Source of the DNA: Bordetella parapertussis
Lineage (GTDB): Bacteria; Pseudomonadota; Gammaproteobacteria; Burkholderiales; Burkholderiaceae_B
Length of the DNA stretch: 47,330 nucleotides
Assembly: GCA_945895265.1 (NCBI GenBank)
Contig: CAMDEF010000030.1
Location: 1-47,330, forward strand
Direction: 5' to 3'
The notes under the pieces are model-generated. The model did no database searches, was not told the origin of the DNA, and saw only the letters and a list, made by a program, of their open reading frames with translations. Position numbers and translations under genes: made by a program. Below are positions 23,973 through 34,500 of this stretch, one piece after another (position 1 is the first letter of the stretch; each line of letters opens with the position of its first letter).

Positions 23973-24950
23973 ATGTCTAGTCGAATCAGAGTCGGTGCGT
24001 TGGGTAACGCCAGAATCTTGAAAAGATTCATCACTGATCACGAGGTGAATCCACTCATTGATTTTCAGATGATTGCAACACGTTCTGCGATCGCTGCCGA
24101 TAAAGCACGTCAGACCTATCCAAAAAAATTGATTGCGCAGCATTACGAAGATGCTCTGGAGTCGAAAGATTTAGAGGCGATTTATATCTGTCTGCCAAGT
24201 GGTCTGCATTTTACTTGGGCTGAAAAAGCTTTAGCTGCTGGTAAAAACGTTCTGATTGAAAAGCCCGCCGTTATAAAGGCTGAAGACGCACAGACCTTAG
24301 CTGCACTCGCACAGTCTCGTCAATTGATTGTGATGGAAGCGTGGTGGTATCGTTTTCACCCATTAGTCAAGGCAGTTCGAGACTTGATCGCTTCTGAGAG
24401 CTTAGGAAAAATTCGGTTCATCACCTCTAATTTTTCGTATGTAAATACTGATTTATCTGATTCTCGCTGGAAAGCCGATTTGGGAGGTGGCGCGTTAAAT
24501 GATCTGTTCTGTTATCACGTAGATTTTTTGAATCACGTGATGGGAATCAAGAACCAAGACGTTGTATTAGTGCAAGCGTTTAGTCAAACAAGCCAAGGCG
24601 TAGACGCGAGCATCTCGGCTGAGCTCGTCACGAATACTGGCGTGGTTTGCCAATTTGTGTCGGCGATCAATCGTCATTCAATGTGTAAAACTTTTATTGT
24701 TGGCGAAAGAGGGTCGCTAGAGATCCCTCATTTGAGAATATTGCCTGAAATGGGTGCCTCAATGTTTATGCGTCATGACTCGTCGGGTACGACAACCCAT
24801 TCTTTTGACGCGACAGACGCCTATTTGCTGATGTTGAATGCCTTTGCTGACGCGGTCATCCACAAGCGCCCCCCGCAGGCAGGTGCAGACGACATGATTG
24901 AAAATACCAAACTCTTGACGCGTATCAGAGTGGCGAGCCAAGAGGCTTAG
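23973..24950 (+). CDS. Gfo/Idh/MocA-family oxidoreductase
   Basis: This 325-residue NAD(P)-dependent oxidoreductase has an N-terminal Rossmann strand VGALGNARILKRF and the family EKP motif (NVLIEKPAV), whose Lys takes part in catalysis. The C-terminal GGGALNDLFCYHVDF segment fits the sugar/diol-dehydrogenase branch. Typical substrates are sugars, inositols or cyclic diols. Lying convergent with a glycosyltransferase, it may supply or modify the sugar. As only one sugar enzyme is present, a complete deoxysugar pathway is not encoded in the window. Confidence 0.85.
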   Translation: MSSRIRVGALGNARILKRFITDHEVNPLIDFQMIATRSAIAADKARQTYPKKLIAQHYEDALESKDLEAIYICLPSGLHFTWAEKALAAGKNVLIEKPAVIKAEDAQTLAALAQSRQLIVMEAWWYRFHPLVKAVRDLIASESLGKIRFITSNFSYVNTDLSDSRWKADLGGGALNDLFCYHVDFLNHVMGIKNQDVVLVQAFSQTSQGVDASISAELVTNTGVVCQFVSAINRHSMCKTFIVGERGSLEIPHLRILPEMGASMFMRHDSSGTTTHSFDATDAYLLMLNAFADAVIHKRPPQAGADDMIENTKLLTRIRVASQEA

Positions 24951-24987
24951 CTCACCAGACTTGGAAGTCAAGAGGCACAGAGCAGGC

Positions 24988-25017
24988 CACTAGACTTGCA
25001 AGCGATTCAGTCTAGTG
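24988..25017. terminator. Bidirectional terminator hairpin
   Basis: CACTAGACT (24988-24996) pairs with AGTCTAGTG (25009-25017). The repeat lies between the convergent oxidoreductase and glycosyltransferase genes. The stem is 9 bp with no strong T tract. Confidence 0.5.
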
Positions 25018-25025
25018 CATCAGGT

Positions 25026-26255
25026 TCATGATTCAAGAACCTTAGCGTCTATCAAGGTTTGAACAATATTGTTCGCAATGTCGCGAGGGCTCAGGCGATT
25101 TTTAATCTGCTTACCAAGGTCGGCGCAATTTTTATTCATCGCGGCTGATTGAAGTATTTCAGTGATGGCTTGGTAAAAATTTTCGCTATTGAGTGCAGGC
25201 GCCGGTATGTTTGAACCCAGTTGAAGATTTTTGATTCTTGCGGCATTGTCCCATTGATCACCTAAAGAGGGTGTGATCAATTGCGGAATTCCTGCACGTG
25301 CAGACTCAGCGAGCGTGCCGATGCCACCGTGATGAACAATCAATGAACAGCGTTGTAACAGTGCCGGAAAATCATTGCAATACTCTAGCCAAAGCACTGA
25401 CTCTGGTAGGTCTTTTGGTAAATTATTTCTGTCTTTACAGATAAAAATTGCTCGGCGATTCGCTCTTTGAATGGCATTCAATGCGTGTTCAAAATATTCT
25501 TGACAGTGTAGATTGCCAGTACCAAAGGTGCAGAGAATAGGCTTGTCTGGTGACGCTAAAAATTCTTCAAGCTCTTTAGTAAAACCGGAAGAGCCGATGA
25601 CCTCTTGAAAGATGAATTCTCCGGGAATCGTATTGTTTGGCCAGTGCGCTTCTTTTTCGCCAAACCATTGACTGAAAAGCAGGGCATTAAATGAAGCAAG
25701 GCAAGTAAATAGATCGCTGTATGTACGGACGAGCGGTAGCCCAAGACGAGCACGAGCGCGATTCACGGGGATAATTAACGGCAGGTCAGAGTATTGCCGT
25801 TCTTGTGGGTTTTCAACACGTCGTGGGTCGCTTTCTTCACCAAATACACTAGGATATAAAGCACCACCAATCACTGTCACAGTATTTGGACGATTCGCGT
25901 GAGCAAGCCCTGCATTCGCTAATAAATTCTGGTGAGCGAGGATGATAAATTTTTCATCTTGAGGGTGCTGACTGATGAAGGTATCGATGTTGTCGAGGTT
26001 TGGTACAAACAAAGTTAAGGCGATATCCAGAAAGGTCTGATCGTTCCATAATTTATCGTTTTGTAGTACCATCAAATACTGTTCTTTGGTGCCAAGTGGA
26101 TAAAAATCTAAACCAAATTGCTTAACGGTTTGTTCGAAATATGGGTTGGTGATGAACGTTGTTTGATGACCCATTTTTTTCAATGCGATCGCGACTTGAG
26201 CAAATGGATAAACATCACCATACGTTCCAATGGTTGCTACGATAAAGTGTGCCAT
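25026..26255 (-). CDS. GT1-family glycosyltransferase (MGT/UGT-like)
   Basis: This 409-residue GT-B fold enzyme has an N-terminal acceptor domain starting FIVATIGTYGDVYPFAQVAIAL, like macrolide and rhamnolipid glycosyltransferases. The C-terminal donor domain has ILCTFGTGNLHCQEYF. Its nucleotide-sugar signature HHGGIGTLAESARAGIPQL lies in the second half and is followed by GDQWDNAARI. It probably transfers a hexose from a UDP- or TDP-sugar to a hydroxyl of the cluster product. RhlB-type rhamnosyltransferases look similar. It is divergent from the MbtH-fusion gene with ~110 bases between starts. Confidence 0.92.
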   Translation of the reverse strand: MAHFIVATIGTYGDVYPFAQVAIALKKMGHQTTFITNPYFEQTVKQFGLDFYPLGTKEQYLMVLQNDKLWNDQTFLDIALTLFVPNLDNIDTFISQHPQDEKFIILAHQNLLANAGLAHANRPNTVTVIGGALYPSVFGEESDPRRVENPQERQYSDLPLIIPVNRARARLGLPLVRTYSDLFTCLASFNALLFSQWFGEKEAHWPNNTIPGEFIFQEVIGSSGFTKELEEFLASPDKPILCTFGTGNLHCQEYFEHALNAIQRANRRAIFICKDRNNLPKDLPESVLWLEYCNDFPALLQRCSLIVHHGGIGTLAESARAGIPQLITPSLGDQWDNAARIKNLQLGSNIPAPALNSENFYQAITEILQSAAMNKNCADLGKQIKNRLSPRDIANNIVQTLIDAKVLES

Positions 26256-26365
26256 GTAATACCTTGTTTGATGATATTGATTTGATAGCGATGTTAAGTT
26301 AACTTTCTAATAGCAACCAGCAGTTGACGTTGGTCCAAACGCTGATTAAATTTTAATAGACACAT

Positions 26366-26944
26366 ATGACGAATACAAACTTTGAAGACTCGGTTCCTTT
26401 TCTGGTTGTCAAAAACCACGAAGAGCAATATTCAATTTGGCCTGTCGGTCGTGAGATCCCGCTTGGTTGGGTAGATTGCGGCTTCAACGGTGACAAGCAG
26501 TCCTGTCTAAAGCATATCGAATCTGTCTGGACAGATATGCGCCCGCTCAGTTTGCGCAAACAAATGGAGACTCTCGCAACCACCTTAGCGAAAGAACCTG
26601 TCTCAACACCAGAGTCGTCCGGGCCCAATTTGGTTGAACGACTTTGTGCTGGATCGCATAAAGTGCGGATCGTCGTTCGCCCTGAGAACTCAGATATGGC
26701 TTTCAAAGAGGCCCTTGAGCGTGGTTTTGTTCAGGTAGAGTTCACCCAAACGCAGGGCGGTACTGTCCTTGGTTTTACGGTAGACACTCAGCAAAGTGAC
26801 CTCTCTAGAATGGCGGATAACAAACGTAGTGGTGAGATTGTGATTGTCGGTTCACTCACACTCAATTTTCAAAAAGTCAGATGCGTCGCCACAATTAACT
26901 TAGAAGATTTAACGGGCGAGGGCAAGTTAGAATTGATTCACTAG
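26366..26944 (+). CDS. MbtH-domain protein with an unknown C-terminal domain
   Basis: Residues 8-70 are a full MbtH domain: FLVVKNHEEQYSIWP, IPLGWVDCGF, SCLKHIESVWTDMRPLSLR. MbtH proteins are normally ~70 residues and bind NRPS adenylation domains, often being essential for their folding or activity. Here 192 residues are encoded. After a linker rich in Thr, Pro and Ser (~75-90), a ~100-residue alpha/beta domain follows (VRIVVRPENSDMAFKEALERGF, TVLGFTVDTQ, a VIVGSLTLNFQKVRCVATINL strand pair). I do not recognise it. No frameshift joins the two parts. It is convergent with the last PKS gene (12 bases between). The likely client is the A domain at 31508-40897. Confidence 0.85.
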   Translation: MTNTNFEDSVPFLVVKNHEEQYSIWPVGREIPLGWVDCGFNGDKQSCLKHIESVWTDMRPLSLRKQMETLATTLAKEPVSTPESSGPNLVERLCAGSHKVRIVVRPENSDMAFKEALERGFVQVEFTQTQGGTVLGFTVDTQQSDLSRMADNKRSGEIVIVGSLTLNFQKVRCVATINLEDLTGEGKLELIH

Positions 26945-26956
26945 CTTTCTCTTCTG

Positions 26957-29900
26957 TCACTTGTTGAGTAGCTTTAGCAGCTCTTCCGGTGATTGATTGC
27001 TAGCAAGAAGAGCCTCAACTTCTTGCTCGGTCATGTTTTCAAGCGCATCTAGATCAATCGCCAGGTCGCTTGTTTCATCACTCACCCTGATTTGACTGTC
27101 GATCAGTGCAGACTGTTCGGCGATGCTGGGCGCGCTAAAAAATAATCCTAAATCTACAGTCGCTTGAAATGTCTGCTTGATTTGACGGATGAGCTGAGCG
27201 GCCAGCAGAGAGTGGCCTCCAAGATCAAAGAAGTTGTCATGCACACCGATGCGTTTGATCTTCAGACAATCTTGCCAAAGTTTGGCTAGCCTTAACTCGG
27301 TGGGCGTTGAGGCATCAATGAACTCAGCTTCGAGTTCGGGGCGCTCATACAACTCGTGCGTGGCTTGCTGAGAGTCTGCGTTAACAGACGAATGAATGGC
27401 TTGTTCTTTGCGCCGCTGAGGATGACTCGTGGCGATGGTAATAGACGGTAAGGGAAGCAGATCTAAAGCTTGACGAAAAGCGCTCATGCCTTCTTGGGCG
27501 CTAAAGTCATGACTAGCAATGTCAGCGTCTACTCTGTCAGTCCAACGGTCCCAGTTCATCACCATCCATGGATGACTGCTCTGTTGGGTTTTGAAACTGA
27601 TAAAGGCGTTGGCATAACTGCCTGCCATCGCGTGCATCGTTTGACCAATGCCGCCAATTTTTGCTGACAACGAAGACATCACGATGCAAAAGTCTAACTG
27701 CCGTGTATCAACGTACTGGCTGAGTTGTTCTAAAAACAAGCCCTGTGCTTCAAGATATGTTTGGCAGTCACTTAGCGTTAACTCGTTGACTAAGCCAGTC
27801 GGTTTTGAATCGAGCATATCGTAACAACAAATCAAACCATCCAAGTCGGTTGGTAAGTGTGCGCAGGCGTCTAAAGACTGAGCTAGGGTACCGGTCTGAG
27901 CAGGATCTAGATACAGCGGGAAAATCTGTGAGCCTGATTTTTCGAGATGTTGAACGAAGGCAGTGACGTCAGCATTATTTTTGAAATCTGAGTCTCTGCT
28001 GCTCAAAATCAACTTACCCTGAACTGCAGTTGCAAGTACCTGTGCGAATGCTTGGCCAACACCATCAAGTCCTCCAAGAACTAAGTACGTTTTCTGAGAC
28101 TCAATCTGAGGTTGCAACGGTGTTTGATCTAAAGGCAGCGCTTGCAGGCTGAGTTCCCAGTACTCGTTTGCTCGCAGGGCAACGATACGTTGCGTACTAT
28201 CGTGAATAAGCCACTGATATATTTTTTGAAAAGTCGATGAGTCGAGCGCCTCTACGTCTAACAAAGAGCAGCGCGTTGCGGTTTGCTCATACTCTAAGCT
28301 GGTAATCAATCCCAGGATACTAGCCTTTACAGGGCGCAGTTTGGCAGAGCCAAAAGGGCCAGTGATGCCTTGGCTCACAAAACGCAGCGTCCTATGTTCT
28401 GCATCTTGCAGTGCGCCAAGTGCTTTGGCAATATTCAAGAAGTTAAGCGTGCTATCGAGGTTCGACTGCATGCTTTCGTCGAGATACACAATATTGTCAA
28501 AACGTTGTTCTTCTTTCTTGAGAGTCGCAAACAGCGTGTCAAGTTGAGCGTGATTTTTAAAATCTAAGGCAAAGAGAGTTGAAGAGGATTTTACAAATTC
28601 TGACTTTGCGTGAGCGAGAGTGACCTGATGTCCATTTGATTGCAGTTTATTTTGTAGTGCTGTCACAGCGATGCTCTGTGAACAAAAGATTAAAAATGTA
28701 GATTTTTTCTCTGTGTTCGAGTTCAGAAGTGTGAACGATTTCCACGAATCGGTATAAAACCATTTGTTTGGATCGACTTGCCGAACCGCTAATGCATTCG
28801 CAGTTTGTGTCGTATCTTTTTGGGTCTTACCAGCCTCAATCCAGTATTTCGTTCGCTCAAACGGGTAGGTAGGCAGCGAGACCTTAAAACGCCGTTCTGC
28901 TTGATAAAACCGATTCCAATCAATAGGTTGATACTTGACCCAAGCCTTCGCCAGACTATCTAGCATAAAGTCTGTAGAACTGGTTTTTTCGTGCGCTGTG
29001 GGCAGGCTGTAGGCGACAGGCGCTGCAGTGTCGGCTTGAGCTTGATTCAGACGAGCCAACTGACCTAGCGTTTTTCCTGGCCCCACTTCTATCAGCAAGA
29101 CATTCTCAGTTTGACTGAGAATTGTTTGAATACCTTGACCAAAGCAGACGGCTTGTCTAAGGTGTTTGCACCAATACTGCGGGTCGGTCGCGTCTTGTTG
29201 ACTGATCCACGTGCCACTTAAGTTTGATACGTAAGGGATACTCGGAGCTCTGAGCGTCACACTAGAAAGAACTTTCTCAAATGATTTGAGCATTGGCTCC
29301 ATCATCGACGAATGAAACGCGTGTGACGTTCTTAATATTTGACTATCGACTCTCTGTTGTTTGGTCAGGATTGACTGGTAGCGTTCAATATTATCTTTCG
29401 TCCCAGAGACCACGCATAACGCGGGGCTATTTTCGGCCGCAATCTCGACCGCAAGATTCAACGACTGAATGTCTTGTCGTATACGCTCAGCCGACATTGG
29501 CACGGACAGCATTGAACCGGTTGCCATATCTTGCATGAGTTGACTACGACTAGTCACTAACTTAAGGGCGTCCTCTAGCGACAACACATTAGCGACGCAG
29601 GCAGCAACGTATTCTCCTAAGCTGTGACCGATCATCGCTTTGGGTTGAACTCCCCAATGGATCCACAGTTTTGCCAAGGCGTATTCAATTGTGAAGAGGC
29701 AAGGCTGAGTGATGTACGTTTCTTGCAGCTGTAAATTGGCTTGAGCAACGTCGTCTGTCTTCGGAAACAAAATTGTTCGAATATCTTTTTTTAATAGCGG
29801 CTGCAAAATCACTGCACAGGCATCAACCGTCTCTTGAAATGTTTGTTCGTCTTGATAAAGCTCTTTGGCCATTCCGGCATACTGGCTGCCTTGTCCCGGA

Positions 29901-31501
29901 AACATGAATACCGCATTGGTAAAATTCTTGTCCTCTGAAAGATGGTACTTCTCGGCCTGTAAGAACTCTACAGCTTCTTTTGCAGATTGACTGGTAAAGG
30001 CGAGGCGTTGTGCAAACGCTTTTCTACCACGGGCAAGAGTACTGGCAACATCTGCGATGTTGATGTCAGGATTGTTGGCAAGGTGGCTAGCAAGATTTTT
30101 GGCGTAATCCGCTAAACCATGTTTGGTCTTGGCAGACAAAATGATGAGTTGTCGGTTTCGGCTTGTTGAAGAGGGCTCTGAAAGCGGAGCTTCTTCTAGG
30201 ATGGCATGAGCGTTTGTGCCACCCACACCAAAAGAACTGATCCCTGCGCGGCGTGGTTGGGCCGAACGTGTCCAGGCTTGGGGCTTGTGCACGACATAAA
30301 AAGGAGTTTTTTCAATTTGTAGCTTTGGATTAGGTGCCTTCCAATTTAGACTAGGTGGCAGGAGTTCGTGTTCTAACGCCAAGGTCGTCTTGATCAGGCC
30401 TGCCAAACCAGCGGCTTTGTCTACGTGACCAATATTAGACTTGACTGAACCGACTCCACAAAATCCCGTGCGGGCGGTGCTAGTTCTGTATGCTTGTGTC
30501 AATGCAGCAAGCTCAATCGGGTCACCTAGAGGTGTAGAGGTGCCGTGAGCCTCTACGTAGCTGATTGAGTCGGCCTCGACTTCGGCGACAGCTAAGGCTT
30601 CAAGAATCGCTTCAGCCTGGCCGTTCACGCTCGGTGCTGCATAGCCAACCTTATCTGAGCCGTCATTGTTAATCGCACTTCCGCGGATCAGAGCGTGAAT
30701 TTTATCTCCGTCGTTAAGTGCATCTTCTAGTCGTTTGACAATGATGACGGCAGCACCGTTACCATCGATCAGGCCGCTTTGTGTCGAATCAAAAGGACGG
30801 CAGTGCCTGTCGGGTGAATAGGCAGAACCCGCTTCATGGAGGTGACCGACTTTTTGTGGCAGATGGATGGTGATCCCTCCAACCAGAGCCATATCCGATT
30901 GATAGGTCAACAGATGCTGACAAGCTAGGTGCGTACTCACTAAAGAAGATGAGCAGGCTGTCCCAATATCAATGGCTGGCCCTTTGATATTCATACTGTA
31001 AGCAATACGCGTGGGGACAAAGTCCTTATCGTTATAGATTGATAATTCAAATCCACCGACTTGTTCAAGCAAGTCGGGATTCGACATTAAGTTGACTGGC
31101 AGGTAGGTGTTCATGCCAGCACTGGTAAAGACTGCGATTCGTCCGGGGTATTGCTCTGGCACGTAGCCCGCGTCCTCCATCGCTGCCCAAGCGCACTCCA
31201 TCAACACACGATGCTGTGGATCCATCAGTTCAGCTTCGCGCGGGGCGATACCAAAAAAATTGGCATCAAATAACTCTACACCTTCAAGAATCCCTTTTGC
31301 TGCAACGTAGTTTGGCAGATCAATCATCTCGGAGCTGACGCCAGCTTCCAACATTTCATCTTTGCTAAAAAGAGAAATGCATTCTTTTCCCGTCTTTAGA
31401 TTCTCCCAAAACTGGCGTACGTCTGCAGCGCCAGGCATACGAACGGCAATACCGACAATGGCGATGCATTCAGGATTTTTACTCGATTCAGACTGATTCA
31501 T
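26957..31501 (-). CDS. Type I PKS module: KS-AT-KR(degenerate)-ACP
   Basis: This 1514-residue protein has KS ~10-435 with C183 (GTACSSSL), H319 and H359. AT ~530-830 has S627 (GHSLGEY) and HAFH (727-730), the malonyl-CoA signature. A KR pair follows at ~930-1390, then an ACP/PCP-like carrier (~1415-1490, [15 protein letters not shown]). The KR nucleotide loop is present (VLGGLDGVGQAF). The region that should read G-Q-x-x-Y-A-A-A-N reads GQTMHAMAGSYANAF, so the catalytic Tyr is His and ketoreduction is doubtful. The linker before the carrier contains no other domain and there is no thioesterase. Its start lies six bases after the preceding gene's stop, so it is the last gene of the minus-strand operon here. 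Confidence 0.93.
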   Translation of the reverse strand: MNQSESSKNPECIAIVGIAVRMPGAADVRQFWENLKTGKECISLFSKDEMLEAGVSSEMIDLPNYVAAKGILEGVELFDANFFGIAPREAELMDPQHRVLMECAWAAMEDAGYVPEQYPGRIAVFTSAGMNTYLPVNLMSNPDLLEQVGGFELSIYNDKDFVPTRIAYSMNIKGPAIDIGTACSSSLVSTHLACQHLLTYQSDMALVGGITIHLPQKVGHLHEAGSAYSPDRHCRPFDSTQSGLIDGNGAAVIIVKRLEDALNDGDKIHALIRGSAINNDGSDKVGYAAPSVNGQAEAILEALAVAEVEADSISYVEAHGTSTPLGDPIELAALTQAYRTSTARTGFCGVGSVKSNIGHVDKAAGLAGLIKTTLALEHELLPPSLNWKAPNPKLQIEKTPFYVVHKPQAWTRSAQPRRAGISSFGVGGTNAHAILEEAPLSEPSSTSRNRQLIILSAKTKHGLADYAKNLASHLANNPDINIADVASTLARGRKAFAQRLAFTSQSAKEAVEFLQAEKYHLSEDKNFTNAVFMFPGQGSQYAGMAKELYQDEQTFQETVDACAVILQPLLKKDIRTILFPKTDDVAQANLQLQETYITQPCLFTIEYALAKLWIHWGVQPKAMIGHSLGEYVAACVANVLSLEDALKLVTSRSQLMQDMATGSMLSVPMSAERIRQDIQSLNLAVEIAAENSPALCVVSGTKDNIERYQSILTKQQRVDSQILRTSHAFHSSMMEPMLKSFEKVLSSVTLRAPSIPYVSNLSGTWISQQDATDPQYWCKHLRQAVCFGQGIQTILSQTENVLLIEVGPGKTLGQLARLNQAQADTAAPVAYSLPTAHEKTSSTDFMLDSLAKAWVKYQPIDWNRFYQAERRFKVSLPTYPFERTKYWIEAGKTQKDTTQTANALAVRQVDPNKWFYTDSWKSFTLLNSNTEKKSTFLIFCSQSIAVTALQNKLQSNGHQVTLAHAKSEFVKSSSTLFALDFKNHAQLDTLFATLKKEEQRFDNIVYLDESMQSNLDSTLNFLNIAKALGALQDAEHRTLRFVSQGITGPFGSAKLRPVKASILGLITSLEYEQTATRCSLLDVEALDSSTFQKIYQWLIHDSTQRIVALRANEYWELSLQALPLDQTPLQPQIESQKTYLVLGGLDGVGQAFAQVLATAVQGKLILSSRDSDFKNNADVTAFVQHLEKSGSQIFPLYLDPAQTGTLAQSLDACAHLPTDLDGLICCYDMLDSKPTGLVNELTLSDCQTYLEAQGLFLEQLSQYVDTRQLDFCIVMSSLSAKIGGIGQTMHAMAGSYANAFISFKTQQSSHPWMVMNWDRWTDRVDADIASHDFSAQEGMSAFRQALDLLPLPSITIATSHPQRRKEQAIHSSVNADSQQATHELYERPELEAEFIDASTPTELRLAKLWQDCLKIKRIGVHDNFFDLGGHSLLAAQLIRQIKQTFQATVDLGLFFSAPSIAEQSALIDSQIRVSDETSDLAIDLDALENMTEQEVEALLASNQSPEELLKLLNK

Positions 31502-31507
31502 ATGCTC

Positions 31508-34500
31508 TTAGACATTGACCGGTTTGTTGGATGGCGTCTTGCTTAAACTGGCTTTTCTACGATCGGCTTTTTTAAGAGTTGCCATTTTTTGTTTGGCAAT
31601 TCTATCGGTGATCTGTTCGGACATGAGTGTGTCACTTGCTGACTCTTTAGAAGCAAAGTCAGCTAACGCTTGAATGGTGGGATATTTGAATAGATCAATC
31701 ACTTGGCAATCGGCAGGCAATAGTGAGTCGAGCTTTTTAAAGGCCTGAAGAATGAGCAGAGAATTACCACCAAGATCAAAAAAGTTATCCGTTGGGTTGA
31801 CGTGAGTACAACCTAGCACTTCACACCAAACCTTCGCAATCGCGATTTCTAGCTCTCCTTGTGGTGTTTGGCTGGTGGCACTATCTGTTTGCTCTTGACC
31901 GGGTGCTGGCAAAGCCTTGACATCAACTTTACCGTGACTAGAGAGAGGCATCTCGGTCACGGGTACAAACGCCGTTGGAACCATGTACTCTGGTAACTGG
32001 ACTTTCAAGGCATCGCGTAATTGTTGTGCCGTTAGACTTGTGCCACGGTGACAGCTGTAATAAGCGACTAAACGAATCACCCCAGGGCGATCCTCACGCA
32101 GCATCACGGCTGCTTCTTTGACTCCAGCAACTTGTGCCAAAGCAGCTTCAATTTCACCTAATTCGATGCGATAACCGTTTAGTTTAATTTGATGATCTTT
32201 GCGCCCTAAGAAAACCAAGTCACCGTTCGCAAGATAGCGAGCACGGTCACCAGTCTTGTACAGGCGTGCGCCTGGGTTGTCTTCTTCTTGGCAGAACGGA
32301 TCTGGGATGAACGATGCCGCAGTGTGGGCAGGGCGGGCCAAATAGCCTCGCGCCAGACCCAAACCGCCAATGTATAGGTCTCCTGCAATACCGGGCGGTA
32401 GAAGTTGTAAGTTGGCATCAAGCACATACATCCGCATTCCCTCGATGGGCTTGCCAATCGGCACCAGGCCATTCACCGAGTCTTTCGTCTCAAACACGCA
32501 GCAGCCAACCACCGTCTCGGTCGGGCCGTACTCGTTCACGATACTGACCTGGCCACTACTTAACCAAGGGTTCACTGAAGACGCTTGCAGTGCCTCCCCA
32601 CCCAACACCAATGCATGTGTCAGTGCGGTATTGCTGAGTTTGTCGGTCTCTTGTAACGAATTGAGAATTTCAAGATGAGCGGGTGTAATTTTGATAAAAC
32701 TAAACTGATAGGGTGAGCGATTCAAGCTATTTAAGGCTTGTAGCTCATCACCATTAGGCATGAGAACAATTTTGTTGCCCGCCATAAACGGCACAAAAAT
32801 ACTTGTGATGGTTGCATCAAAACTAAAGGAACCTAGAACGGGCGAACCATCGGCTTGTTCTGCGTGATAGGCGTCTTTCGCCCAACTTAAATAATTAATG
32901 AACCCCTCGTGCGTGATCATTGCCCCTTTCGGTTGACCCGTAGAGCCTGAGGTGTAGATCACATAAGCGAGGTTGTGCGCATTGATGGTGACCGCAGGAT
33001 TCGTGCGCGCCTTCAATTGAATTGCATCGAGCTCTTTGTCAATGCAACAGGATTTTTCGGCAGGAAATGAGAGCGACTCAAATACAGCTTGCTCGGTAAT
33101 AAGTAACTCAATCTTGGCATCTTCAAGAATATACGTCAGACGATTTTTCGGATAGCTTGGATCCAGTGGAACATAGGCGCCACCTGCCTTCAGGCAAGCA
33201 AGCATCGCGACAATCATTTGCCACGAGCGCGTCAAGCAAATGCCAGTACGTTGATCGGTTTGTAGTCCGAGGCTCAGTAAGTGGTGCGCCAATTGGTTGG
33301 CCTGTGCGTTTAATTCAGCATAGGTCAACGTCACCTCGTTACCACTGACAAGCGACACAAGCGCAACCGCATCTGGGTGCTTGGCCACGGTTTGATTCCA
33401 CACCTCAATAAAAGACGATAACTTTGGTTTGCGCTCTGCGGCATTCCATTGTGTTAATTGGATCTTAGAATCATGCTGATTGACTAGGGCGATATTAGCG
33501 TTGCTAATGTGCGGATCTTTGACAACCGTCTCTAAAATTGAAAGGTAAGATTTTAATAGGCTTTCAATCGTTGAGGCTTCAAAGAGATTGGTGTTGTAGT
33601 CACACTCTAGAACAACGTGATCACGCTTTAGGTTCGCGGTGAATGTTAAATCCATTCGGGTGAAGGCAATCGGTTGCTGTTGCATATCGACTGTCAGGCC
33701 ATCGATCACTTGTGCTTCATTTAGACGTTCGAGATTAAAAATCACATTAATCAGAGGCGAACGACTGATATCGCGTGGCAAGTTCAACTGATTCAGTAGG
33801 CGCGCAAACGGGTAGTCTTGGTGCTCGTATGCTTGCAACAGTTGCTGCTTGATGGTTTGCAGATGAGCAGCAAAGGTATTGCTGGGCGTTAACACACTGA
33901 CGATCGGAAGCAAATGCACGCAATAGCCAACTAATGAGTCAGAACCACTCATGCTACGACCTGTGTAGGGCGCACCAATCGCAATCCGTTTTTGCTCACT
34001 TAAGCGATGCATCAATACTGAAAATGCTGCGAATAACACCATATAAAGCGTACTGGCATTTTTGCCAGCAAGCTCTCGCACGGCTTTGAGTAATGTTGGA
34101 TCAATGTGTGCCCAGGCTCGAGCACCTTGATACGTTTTAACCTGAGGCCTCGGAAAATCGTAAGGTAAGGTCAAATCAGTAACAGGTGTTGAAAATTGAT
34201 TTAACCAGTACGCTTCGTGTGCCTTGGTGGCAGCCTCTGTCTCGAGACTTGATTGCCACTGCAAAAAATCTCTGTACTGCAAGGCAGGCTTCGCGGCTGG
34301 CGATAAACCCTTTTTGAGGCTCGCATAGTTTTGAATGATCTCGTGCAGCACGACGCCCATCGACGGGCCATCTGAGATGATGTGATGGCTAGAAAGAGCA
34401 AGCACATGGTGGTCAGTGGCGAGTTTCAGTAACGATGGCTTAAACAGCGTCGAATTGTTAAGCTGAAACGGCGTATTTGCTTGCAGTAGAAACCACTCAT

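Noticed and set aside
29293..29538. Plus-strand ORFs opposite the PKS genes
   Set aside because: They lie antisense within well-defined KS/AT/KR domains and have no recognisable protein features.
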